A stretch of DNA of 27,500 nt. Source: Prorocentrum cordatum. Lineage: Eukaryota; Sar; Dinophyceae; Prorocentrales; Prorocentraceae. The translations under genes and the position numbers were made by a program. Under the pieces are notes generated by a model that was not told the DNA's origin, made no database searches, and was given only the letters and a program-made list of their open reading frames with translations. The stretch's first letter is position 1. Every line of letters starts with the position of its first letter. This document shows, piece by piece, positions 19,100-27,500 of the stretch. Location of the stretch: assembly GCA_963575745.1 (NCBI GenBank), contig CAUYUJ010009505.1, positions 1 through 27,500 of the forward strand, written 5' to 3'.

Positions 19100-19500
19100 G
19101 CAATCGGCTCGGGAGCGTCTCCGTGAGGCTGCGGGTTCCTCAGGTCATAAGTGCCCGATGATATGTGGAGATTTCGCCCGCTGCCAGGCGTGCGGATGCT
19201 CCGCGTCGGCTTGTGATTTAATTGCCTTTTTGTCGTATCCGTGTATTCCGATGGTCTGGTCGGGCGTCGTTTTCCAGACCGTCGGCTGCGATTTGTGCGA
19301 GGGGCCGATTGGTCCATTCGTCGCGTGATGTGGCTTATTGGCCAGCGGCCCACATCCTGTGGTGCCTTGTGTGTGGGTCGTACAGCTCGGCCCCTCCTGC
19401 GTGATCTGTCTGACGAATGCGCCAGGTGGGTCACCAGGGCGGGTGCCCAGACCCTGGACAGGACAGCCCAGGGCAAGGTCCCTGGTAGCTGTGTTTGGGG
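19100..19500 (+). pseudogene. LINE ORF2 C-terminal Cys tail
   Basis: After RNase H the frame reads SSGHKCPMICGDFARCQACG, a Cys/His cluster. A frame change then gives TARPLLRDLSDECARWVTRA and LDRTAQGKVPGS, the counterpart of the tail motif found separately at 11893-12030. The element is taken to end shortly after, at about 19500. Confidence 0.55.
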
Positions 19501-20040
19501 GAAGGAGAGGAGCGAGAGCGGTTAGTATGGGGGTGAGTGGTGAGAGGGGGGGGAGGGGGGGGGGGGGGGGCGGCGGCGCGCGCGCGCGCGGCGCCCCGCC
19601 GCGCGGCGGCGGCGCTCCTGGAGCCCGACGGGGCCATCGCCAGGCGCGCGCCCCGCCGCCGCCCCGACTCCGCCCCCCCACCCTCGGCGCCCCCCCTCCT
19701 GTTCCTCCTGCGTTGCTTTAGCTGCTGCGTCGCTGGCCATTGCGACTGCTTGCTATATATACTCCCCCTCCTCCTCGCCCGCCGCTCAGATGGGGGGGAA
19801 TGCGGAAACAGAGCATGGCAGGCCCCTCATCGGCGTCGGCCGCCTGCCTCCTCTCCGCGGGTGCCGCCGGACCGAGGCGCAGGAGATCGAGGTCGCTTCG
19901 GGGGGGGGGGGGGCCTGCTGTCTTGCGTGCTCGTGGGATGCTCTTGTGCACCCTCGGGCTGCCCTGACTCCGGATCCGCCCTGCTTTGGCTTCGTTTCCA
20001 ATTTGAAATTGCGTAGGGAATCCACCTATAAGAAGCCGAA
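19501..20040. other. GC-rich stretch with homopolymer runs, no gene seen
   Basis: G runs at about 19556-19570 and 19898-19911, a CG-alternating block near 19573-19590, and a tatatat stretch near 19754. Open frames here are Arg/Pro/Ala/Gly-rich and vary with composition. It may be the LINE 3' UTR or flanking DNA. Confidence 0.6.
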
Positions 20041-20042
20041 GA

Positions 20043-20210
20043 AGTAGGGCGGAAATTTCTGCACCCAACACAAAGTAGGGCGGAAATCTACATAAGTTGG
20101 GCGGAAACAGCAACAGAAAAGTAGGGCGGAAATTGGCATCAGCGGGGCTTGAACAGTAAGGCAAACATTCCAGGCCCTATTTACGAATTCTCCCCAAGTA
20201 GGGCGGATCG
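20043..20210 (+). repeat. Interspersed 14-bp repeat agtagggcggaaat, five copies
   Basis: Copies start at 20043, 20074, 20095 (agttgggcggaaac), 20120 and 20197 (agtagggcggatcg). The spacing is irregular (31, 21, 25 and 77 bp) and the spacers are unrelated A-rich DNA. They are all in the same orientation. Confidence 0.9.
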
Positions 20211-20251
20211 GGAGTCAGGGTTGTGCGCCCTCGGGCTGGGTATCCTCGGAG

Positions 20252-20631
<380 letters not shown>

Positions 20632-20741
20632 GGGCCGGCGTAGTGCCTGTCGCATTCTTGAGGGAGGATGTGTTTCTGTCCTAGGTTCGGCTGTAGCGTT
20701 CGGGGGCGGAGGCAGGCCGAGCGGGAGGACGCATCGGCCCC

Positions 20742-21197
20742 CGTAGGGAGGAGGAGGGGAAGGAGGAGGAGGGGGAGGAGGAGGAGGAGGAGGAGGAGGA
20801 GGAGGAGGAGGAGGCCCCAGGAGGGCCCGAAAAACCCCCGAGAGGGCCCTAGGAGAGTCCCAAGAGGCCCCCACAGAGCCTACAAGGGCCCCAGAGGCGT
20901 CCAAACTGAATCCAAGAGGGCCCCAAGATGGTTGCAATAACCAGCCAGCGTGCTCCAACATGGAAAAAATCTACGCGCAAGCGCCGATAGTTGGACAGCG
21001 GGCGGCGCGGCGCTCCCAGACATCCACATGCTCCACTTTCTGCGACGCGTGGGCCCTGGAGGTCCAAGACCACTTCCCCGTGGGCCGGTTCTGCGTCCCC
21101 AGTTCCCTGGGCACCCCCGAGACCCTGCGACGGCCCCCGGAGGCCGAAAGTTGCCCACATCCCGGCGCTCCAAGTTCTTTGGCGCGCCGGATCTCTG
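20742..21197 (-). repeat. Inverted copy of the 8.7-9.6 kb dispersed repeat
   Basis: Read on the minus strand, 21197 to 20742 shows cagagatccggcgcgcc, then gcgccgggatgtgg, ggcctccgggggccgtcgc, gaagtggtcttggacctcc, gggcccacgcgtcgcag, gagcatgtggatgtctggg and, further on, ttggggccctcttgg, ending in a CTC tract (the GGA tract at 20742-20815 on the plus strand). Most of these blocks match the 445-bp repeat at 8737-9628, but their succession suggests a shifted phase or an array edge. Confidence 0.75.
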
Positions 21198-21430
21198 CGA
21201 ACAGCCAACGTGTTCCACCAGCGAGAGATGCGCGCAGCACCGCTGGTCGGACGGCGGGCGGCGCGGCGCCCGCCGCCTGGCACTGCAGGGCGCGGCGAGG
21301 CACCGGGCGCGCAAAGAGCCCGTTGACGGCAGGGGGCCTCGGGCCGCCCGGGGCGGCGCGGCCACGCTCGGCGCTGCGGGCGCGGCCGCGCCACCCGAGC
21401 ACGCCCCGCGGGTGCCCGACAAAATTCTCG
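21198..21430. other. GC-rich spacer between inverted and direct repeat copies
   Basis: Very GC-rich unique sequence (ggcgcg-type motifs). Long frames on both strands are composition-driven. No gene seen. Confidence 0.6.
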
Positions 21431-21432
21431 GC

Positions 21433-21620
21433 TCGGAGATCCGACGCTCCTAAAAAGTTGGGGCAGCGGGATTTCGGCCGTTGTCGGCCTCTGGGAGCCT
21501 TCGCTGGGCCTCGGGGGCGTCAAAAAACGGTTCAGGACGAAAAACGGGCCCCGGAGAAGTGGTCCGGACCTCCGGGGTCAACGCTCCCCAAAAAATTGGA
21601 GCAGCTGGAAATCTGGGGTT
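21433..21620 (+). repeat. Direct partial copy of the dispersed repeat
   Basis: gatccgacgctcctaaaaag, gggcagcgggatttcgg, ggcctctgggagccttcgc, gggcctcgggggcgtc, gaagtggtccggacctcc, ggggtcaacgctcc and aaaaaattggagcagctgg follow in the same order as at 8956-9135 and 9401-9580, with more divergence. Confidence 0.88.
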
Positions 21621-23210
21621 GTTTGCGTGCCCGAGCGTCTTCATGTGCGGAGTTGGGCACCCTCGCGCGAACGGCCGAACGACCCCATGCAGCGGGACTC
21701 TCTGGCAGCACGGCTGCCGCCGCAGAAACCTTCGGTTGATCGCTGGTGTTTGGCGCTGGCTGCCCTACTCGACAGGGCGTGTGGCTGACTTACTGATTCG
21801 GGGGGCTTCCTCTTCCTCCCCTCTCTTCCACCTCCTCCTCTCCTTTTTCTCCTCATGTTTCTCCTCCTCCTCCTCCTCCTCCTCCTCCTCCTCCTCCTCC
21901 TCCTCCCTCCTCCTCCCTCCTCCTCCCTGGGCGGGGGACTGGGGCCTGCTGGGGGCGCGCGCGCAGGGCGGGGCTTTCAGGGGCTGCCGCAGGTCTGAAA
22001 GGGCCGGCCCGGGCCCGTCGCACCAGGCCGCCCCGAGTTCGGCCCCGCTGTGTTCGTGGAGTTTTCGCGCGCCCCGCTTCAGCACTTCTCACCCACTTCT
22101 GCACTCTGTGCACATTTGCCTCCAGAGGCAATCTATGTTCGGGCCCCTCGCGGCGTCCAGCCGCGCGCCAGGAGGCGTGAGGACGCCCCGCGATAGTTCA
22201 AACAGCCTGTGGCGCTGTCGAGGCGATGCGATGAGAAAAAAAACGCTTCTCACCCACTTCCTCCGCCTTCCCCCCTTTTCACCCGTCCCCCCCTGGGCAT
22301 CGCTCGGGCGTGTGCATTGTTCCTTCGGCGAGGACCATCGAGGAGCATCCTTGATCATTTGGCGAAAAAGCCGCGCACGAAACCGAACAAAACACAGGGA
22401 ATGGACGTCCGAGCGATGGCGAGCCCTTTCCTCCTCCGGGTGCGAGGTCGAGGATGCTCCTGGTCAGCAGGGCGCTGCCATGTGGCCCGGACTTTGGCGG
22501 CGCCTCAGGTCTCGCCCTGTTCCTTTTCTTCGACGGTGCACGCTCCTTCGGCGGCAAATCGTTGGAGCCTCGTGTACCCTCGTAGTTTTGTCTTCAGCGT
22601 CGACGAGTGTCGACTAGCGTCTGGACGAGATAGCGCGGATCTAGCATCGGCTAGCGTGGACGAGCTTTGTTTTAGCGTCGATTTGCGTCGACGGGCGTCG
22701 ATCAGCGTCGATTCGCAAGAGCCGACGAGATGGGCATGGGAGGCTCCGATGAGTTGCCACCGAGCAGTCCCAGCCCTCCTGGCCGAGGACAATGCCCGCA
22801 CAGGTCCGCCGCTTCCTCGCGCTGGCTTTCTCGTTCCTGCCCCCAGCTTCCACGCAGGCCTGCTCGCACCAGGATCGCTCGGGAAGCGCGCCGGCGGCGA
22901 GCTGCGTCTGGGAGGATGCCGAGGGGCGGCTCGCTCTCTGACCCGAGGCTTCGCCTTCCCGAGCATGTGGTGCCATTGTGTGTGGGGAAGGCGCGCCTGC
23001 ATTGAGGCCGCGGCCTTCCTCGCAGCGCGCCCGGCCTCGCGCGCAGGCTCCCTTCTGCTGCCTTTGCGGCTGCCGCCTCGGGTCGCGCGCGCTCGCCTCG
23101 CGTCCGCTGCTCCGGCTCGGGCCGCGTCCGCGCCCGCTGGCCATATGGTGGGGTTAAGTCGGGCGTGTCCCTCCACAGGAGAAATATTCAAATATAGTAA
23201 CAAATAGTAT
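21621..23210. other. Repeat-rich non-coding region
   Basis: It contains a CTC tract (about 21826-21930), a repeated cttctcacccacttc (22083 and 22245) and a cluster of gcgtcga motifs at 22596-22713. It also has long frames on both strands (for example 22209-23207 plus) that are Arg/Ala/Ser-rich with no recognisable domain. I see no supported gene. Confidence 0.6.
22596..22713. repeat. Cluster of degenerate agcgtcga units
   Basis: gcgtcga recurs at about 22597, 22674, 22685, 22695 and 22705, with related agcgtc/agcgtgg motifs between them. The last four are 10-11 bp apart, which makes a short degenerate tandem array. Confidence 0.75.
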
Positions 23211-23235
23211 GAGGACGATGTTTCTAGTAATTGTT

Positions 23236-23342
23236 TCTGCGTGTGTGTTTGTGTGGGTGTGGGTGTGGGTGTGGGTGTGTGTGTGTGTGTGTGCGTGTGT
23301 GAGTGAATGTGTGTGAGTGTGTGTGTGTGTGTGTGCGTGTGC
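23236..23342. repeat. Degenerate (GT)n microsatellite
   Basis: GTGTGT interrupted by GGGTGT, GAGTGA and GCGTGT units. The His/Thr-rich minus-strand ORFs across it are artefacts. Confidence 0.93.
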
Positions 23343-24071
23343 TTTTTCATTCATTTCAATCCTCTGACGCAATTCTCAGCACACACAGTGCGTTTAAGTT
23401 TGGGATTTCTGTTGGACAGTAGCTCGGAACCTGTATGCTCTATTTCCTGTCTTTTGATCTAATGTCTCGGGTTGTCTGCGTTGGGTAATCCGCGCGTCGC
23501 CGTTTTCGGGACGCTTGGGATCCTGGTGGAGTGCCAGCGCAGGTTCTCTGTCTCCCTCTTCCTCTCTCTCTTGCTTGTCCTCTTCCTCGCCTTCGTCCTC
23601 CTGCCTTTTGGCCGTGGCCCCGCTCCTTCTCTCCCCCTCGCCGTGCCTCCTGGTCGAGATCCTACCAGATAGCTGCCGTCTGGTTTCGCTTTGGCAGCCT
23701 TTTATGTTCAAAACCTCCAAGCGGGGGGGGGTTAGGAGCTCGCTCAAGGCCTACGGGCCGCAAATACGTATTGGCTCCTCGCTTGGCTGCGCGTGTGACA
23801 CGATTTCTTACGCCTGGGCTTGTGACAAGAATTGTTGCCTCAGTGATTGTCTACGCCTGGCGGTGATAGAGGCTTCGCCTCTCCTGGCACTCAACGAGGG
23901 TGACGTCTTGGGAGCTGGTCGGCGGGCTTGGTTATCTGGTTAACAACAACTCATCCAAGTGCGACGCGGGGAGCGTGGAGCGCCGACCCTACGAGACAGT
24001 GTGTGCCGCACCCCGCCTACATAACAATCCATATATATCCATAAATATACATACATATTCATTCTTCCGAC
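23343..24071. other. Upstream region of the Penelope-like element; composition change, AT-rich leader
   Basis: From about 23350 the base composition becomes more balanced. A pyrimidine-rich stretch (23543-23650) and a short hydrophobic frame (23472-23672) are not convincing as genes. At about 24017-24066 the sequence is distinctly A/T-rich (catatatatccataaatatac), immediately before the ATGs at 24072 and 24078. This may be the 5' leader of the element. Its start could not be fixed, because no terminal repeat was seen. Confidence 0.45.
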
Positions 24072-24338
24072 GTGCTGATGGAACAGATCCTTTTAGACCG
24101 AGGACTGGCCTTGAGAGTTGGCGAGTTTGCCAACTCAGACAGCAGATGGCTGAACCAAGTATCCACGGTCAATATCACCACCTGGCGGACACACAGCATA
24201 TACAACGAGACGACCAGGGCCATGCATATGACTCTGCAGGAACTACAACAAGCTCACGCCGACTTCCAAACCACCCAATGGTATCACGATCGATTTCAAG
24301 AACTGTTGGAATATGGCCACTGGTTGTCCGACATGTAA
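24072..24338 (+). CDS. Small helical ORF upstream of the GIY-YIG/RT protein
   Basis: An 88-residue frame from ATG 24072 (alternative ATG 24078) to TAA 24336-24338. It reads like protein, with a balanced composition: EQILLDRGLALRVGEFANSD, then RWLNQVSTVNI and a helical HMTLQELQQAHADFQTTQWY followed by HDRFQELLEYGHW. It overlaps, in another frame, the first part of the long frame that leads into the GIY-YIG domain. That long frame looks less protein-like here. It may be the first ORF or first exon of the Penelope-like element. No family was recognised. Confidence 0.4.
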   Translation: MLMEQILLDRGLALRVGEFANSDSRWLNQVSTVNITTWRTHSIYNETTRAMHMTLQELQQAHADFQTTQWYHDRFQELLEYGHWLSDM

Positions 24339-24339
24339 C

Positions 24340-27300
24340 GTTTTCGATGACAAAATGTATTTGCCTTTTGATGGGGGCGATCCTTGCCATACTTGCAAAA
24401 CTGACCGTACTCCGCCCCCGACTCCCGCCTCGACCATTCCTCATTTTCGTCTGTATACGTGGCTGTGCAGGTACTCTCCAAAATGAATGTGATGATTATA
24501 CCCGTGTTCATATGGACACGCGTCAGTTTCCTACGGCACTACTTGGACCCCAGGTCCTCCCCGCCGTGATAAAGGAACTTCGGGCGACGTGTGGATGGTC
24601 CACTGAGATCTCTATCTACAGCGACCTTCGAAGTCAGCAGCGATATAGTGATGTGGCGGCTATGGTTTTGGCTTCAGGTACATGGAAGATTCTCGTTTCG
24701 GCTCCATCCACTCGATATATAGACTATGTGCATCTTGTTCAGGAGGAGCTCGTTGAGCTCCTCCCACGGCCATGTGTAAGCCCATACATCTCGACAGTGG
24801 TCACAGCCCTCACGGTAATTCTAACGCTGTGTCGCATTAGAGCTCTTCTCACAGGTGGACGCAAGGCGAGGCATCAGGCCCGCAATTTGCTCCATAACCT
24901 TCCCCCGCGCCTGATCTCAGCCTTTGAACAGAAAGGTGACGCCACTTTGCTGCATGCGATGGAACTATTTACCTTTGTATATCTGCAGGCTAAGTGCCTT
25001 TCATATCCCACGCCGAGGTCCACGGGAAACGACTCGGGCCCCCTCAGCTTTGTGTACCAACTTGGCTCCGACAGTCTCTATGTGGGCCAAGGCTCCATGG
25101 AGCGGCACTCAAGTGGGCACTCTGGTGGAGTTGGGCGCTTCCGTGAGCACCTGCGGGGCCTCCGCTGTATCTCCAATGTGACCCCAACCAAGGGGCGCAG
25201 TCGGTGCCTCCTGCTGGCCCCTGGGTGCCCCGCGTGGCTCCTGGTGCTCTTCCTTGAGGTCGTGCCCTCCTCCCAAGCCCGCGCCCAGGAGATTGCGTTG
25301 ATTGCCTACTCGCGACCTGCTACTAACAATTTAAGCAACCCCCATCTCGGGCGTCTACGGGCCAGATACAGGGGGGGGGGGGCAGAAGGAGCAGGCACCG
25401 AACCAGTAGGCGTCAGGCTCTACCTCATTGTCAAGCTCAAACCATGCTTGACCAATCGTGGTACGAGCGACGAATGGCGTCTCTATGCACTAGGTATACG
25501 GGCTTCTCTAGGTACCTTTCTGGCCGACATAGGTGGCAACATTTTCTCCAACACCAATACGGCGATCTCTATGGCCGCCTCCTCCAACAGTGGACTTTGC
25601 AGGGTTCAGGCTACGGACCCCTCAACATCCCGGGAAAAGGGTCTGACAGTTCTGATGGTGAAATGGATTTCTGTGCAGCCCCACGCTATCCCTTGGGAGT
25701 GCATATGTCGGGGGCGACGGCATGGTTCCGACTTTATGTATCACGTGTGTGAGTTTACAATTCTGTATCCCCATTGGATGGATCGGATAAGGGTTCGATC
25801 GTCTTTGAAGGCTTACCTCAACAGTCTGCGACTGTCCGCCCCTGTGCCGACGGTGATCAAAGTTCCTCGCAGCTCGGAGGCGGCGGCCGTGCGCGGCTGG
25901 CTGGCCAACACGGTCCAGCAAGCCCGACCCACAAGGCCGGCCTGGGCCACGTGGGCCGCTAAGTCAGTGCGGATTTTGGTCCAGGCGGCGCCGTCTATTC
26001 GTGGAGGTATGTGCGGCGTCGCTCGCACGTTTCGCACTCTGCAGTTTGACCAGCTTGCCTCTCTTACTTTAGATGACTTCAATCGCGCCGCCCGAGGTGA
26101 CGACATGGAACGAATCCCTGTGAACGGCCGCGTTCCCCTTCTCACTCCAAACCCCTCAGGCGCCCGCGCGAAGGATACCCGAGCCTCTTGCAATAAATGG
26201 CTAGCCTCCCAGGGCCTGGACAGGACCCAGTATGCCCCATATCGACGGCCTCCACGGCCCACCCCTGAAGGACCTCAAGAAGAAGGACCCTACCGACACC
26301 TGACAGCAGCACGAAGTAAGTTCGAGGAAAGGGCCTCCAGGGCTCGCCAAACTTGCACGTTTACGGTGGAAGACAAAGATCCGAACACTCTGTGGAAAGT
26401 CTCTGGGATATATCATCTGGTTCGGTGGTTAGCTATGGTCTCTCGGGCTCCTACACGGTGGAGGGTAATCAATGCCCTTGCGATGGCTGTGGCGTCTTGG
26501 CATCGGTTACTGTATGATTACACCATTCCCGAGAGCATGCGATCACCTGGAGAGGGCCCCATAAACCAATCCCATATCCCGTGCATCTACCCAACGGTAA
26601 AGCTGAAGCGCTGGCGCGGTGATTTTCAGACCCCGCCCGACGGCCGACATCGTTGCTCCAAGCCGCAGCACAGCTGTTTTCGCAACATATGCAGCTTTGT
26701 GTGTTTACCATCCCGTGCGCTATACCGATCGGTCAGCCGTGCCTTTACTCTCCTCTCCAACCAGTTCAATCCAGGGTGGTCCTTTCTCTCTCTCGACACG
26801 GCTGCGCCCAGCGTGCTGGGCCAACACTGTCATCTGGTCTCGGCACCGACAGTGGTTCCACCTTTGTGCAGAGGTTGTCTGCAGCCGACGCGGCTCCCTG
26901 GCGTCCTGGTTGGGGGCGCAGGCCAGGCATATGAGGCGATCGACGTGGCACGAATCCTTGACTGCCTGGACAGACTGTTCTCGAAAGTTGAAGCTCATCG
27001 ATGCATCGCTGTTCTACGGACACGACGCTCACACGCCTACTTTGGAGGTCATATCAACCAACGCTTGTGGGACCGCACGGTCTGGGCGGTGCGCAGCCTT
27101 CGGAGAGCTCTGGAAGGATTCTTGGGGATGCGGCTATTATTGGTTGGTGGGCTCGTGGCGCAACAGCTCCAAGGGATCCCCATAGGTGGCCCCCTCAGTG
27201 GCTCTATTTTGCACGCGGTCCTCAGTGACCTAGAGTACCAGATGGACGCCCGCTACCCTGGAAGGCGCAGTGCTATTCTTACTGGTAGGTATGTCGACGA

Positions 27301-27493
27301 CATCTTACTTGCTTCCAAGGTGTGCTGTGCCAAGTGTTTGCGACGACTAGTCTACTCGATTTATGGGTCGACGGTCTTTTTTGACTTCACGGATCCTACC
27401 TTTGAAGGTGACATTGCTAGGGTCCCCTTATCTCGAAACAGTATTCTTTTTTACGGTTCACAAGGTTTCCCATGGGGTCATACACAAAAATGA
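24340..27493 (+). CDS. Penelope-like element protein: N-terminal GIY-YIG endonuclease plus reverse transcriptase
   Basis: The frame is open from 23900 to TGA 27491-27493 (1197 codons if started at the GTG at 23900); credible sequence starts near 24430. GIY-YIG domain (25040-25345): FVYQLGSDSLYVGQG gives the VY...YVG signature with eight residues between VY and YVG, followed by RFREHL and, after a strand-rich stretch, AQEIALIAYSRPATNNLS with the Glu and terminal Asn. RT: fingers CTFTVEDKDPNTLW (26354); a Cys/His motif CSKPQHSCFRNICSF (about 26654); motif A region near 26920-26960; motif B QGIPIGGPLSGSIL (about 27169); motif C RYVDDILLAS (YVDD 27290-27301), followed by VCCAKC. The GIY-YIG + RT pair defines Penelope-like elements. 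Usual ones have the nuclease at the C-terminus; here it is N-terminal. The frame probably wobbles between 25375 and 25780. The 3' part is cut off or shifted at 27493. Confidence 0.75.
25040..25345 (+). other. GIY-YIG nuclease domain of the Penelope-like protein
   Basis: Key residues in order: Tyr of VYQL (25055-25057), Tyr-Val-Gly (25079-25087), Arg and His in GRFREHLRG (about 25131-25158), Glu in QEIALI (about 25290) and Asn-Asn in PATNN (about 25319-25333). All five positions expected for GIY-YIG are filled, so the domain could be catalytically competent. It precedes the RT by about 330 residues. Confidence 0.72.
25371..25382 (+). repeat. 12-G run at a probable frame change in the Penelope-like ORF
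   Basis: An uninterrupted run of 12 G. Up to this point the more protein-like reading is the main frame (GIY-YIG). After it, from about 25430 to 25640, the +1 neighbour reads more naturally (YERRMASLCTRYTGFSRYL, then WQHFLQHQYGDLYGRLLQQW). By 25790 the main frame is convincing again (AVRGWLANTVQQARPTRPAW). This suggests an indel in the run and a compensating one near 25640-25780. Confidence 0.6.
26920..27360 (+). other. RT palm motifs of the Penelope-like protein
   Basis: Motif A region: VGGAGQAYEAIDVARILDCL. The catalytic Asp is either that in AIDVARIL or has become Gly in VGGAGQAY; I cannot decide without an alignment. Motif B: GIPIGGPLSGSILHAVL. Motif C: RYVDDILLASK with both Asp present. 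It is followed by a Cys pair and IYGSTVFFDF. The later D/E motifs are not recognisable before the stop. Confidence 0.65.
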
Positions 27494-27500
27494 GGCGTGC

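Larger units (their letters stand above)
12754..19500 (+). mobile_element. Non-LTR retrotransposon (LINE), nearly full length, decayed
   Basis: The order of recognisable domains on one strand is: ORF1 with a zinc-ribbon-like motif and coiled coils, AP-type endonuclease, reverse transcriptase with thumb, a C-terminal Cys/His finger, an RNase H C-terminal part and a Cys tail. The order is that of a complete ORF1/ORF2 LINE of about 6.7 kb. ORF1 is intact; ORF2 is broken by at least six frame changes, at least one nonsense codon and loss of catalytic aspartates in the RT. No poly-A tail or target-site duplication was seen at either end, so the exact limits are uncertain. Confidence 0.85.

Noticed and set aside
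22209-23207. 332-residue plus-strand ORF
   Set aside because: Arg/Ala/Ser/Pro-rich with no domain, and overlapped by equally long minus-strand frames. It looks composition-driven.
23472-23672. Small hydrophobic ORF upstream of the Penelope-like element
   Set aside because: The hydrophobic stretch is the translation of a pyrimidine-rich tract, and there is no supporting context.
24774-24854. Possible short intron in the Penelope-like ORF (gtaagc, ttctaacg branch-like site, acag)
   Set aside because: From the best donor (24776) no AG keeps the frame. Only the alternative donor at 24774 does, and the frame is open without splicing. Not supported enough to call.
25785-25805. tRNA T-loop-like gggttcgatc
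   Set aside because: No matching acceptor stem, D-arm or anticodon arm around it, and it lies inside the Penelope-like ORF.

Overview
The window looks like nuclear DNA of a dinoflagellate. The evidence is very high GC over most of its length, dense GC-rich mini- and microsatellites, G/C homopolymers up to 24 nt, introns inferred from short conserved islands, and decayed retroelements whose protein signatures I associate with dinoflagellate genomes (recalled, not searched). No prokaryotic operons, rRNA, tRNA or CRISPR were seen. Most long open frames in the GC-rich parts are composition artefacts and are not listed.

Layout. 1-3670: about 37 copies of a ~100-bp minisatellite with a higher-order period of ~1,705 bp. 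3671-5105: unique GC-rich DNA with no recognisable gene. 5114-6061: remnant or exon block of a cellular gene, with a MIT_C (MITD1 C-terminal, PLD-like) domain, a helical LEQ motif and a KH domain, all in one frame and broken by a single TAG. 6062-7050: coding-looking but unassigned. 7040-7470: CTC tracts. 7566-8420: a dinoflagellate-type retroelement-associated ORF pair. 8430-9710: short GGCCTCTTGGGG-like repeats and a 445-bp tandem duplication of a dispersed repeat. 10071-11465: four separated coding islands of a Patched/RND-like membrane protein. 11830-12070: 3' tail relic of a LINE. 12754-19500: a nearly full-length but dead LINE with ORF1, AP-type endonuclease, RT, zinc finger, RNase H and a Cys tail. 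19500-23400: repeats, including a 278-bp pure (GCGT)n array and an inverted/direct pair of the same dispersed repeat seen at 9 kb. 24072-27493: a compositionally distinct Penelope-like element whose GIY-YIG nuclease lies N-terminal to the RT.

Two items stand out. The first is the Penelope-like element with permuted order (GIY-YIG before RT), an intact YVDD and a 3.6-kb open frame. The second is the MIT_C plus KH combination. The rest is a repeat-dominated landscape in which homopolymer slippage and nonsense mutations have broken the retroelement frames.
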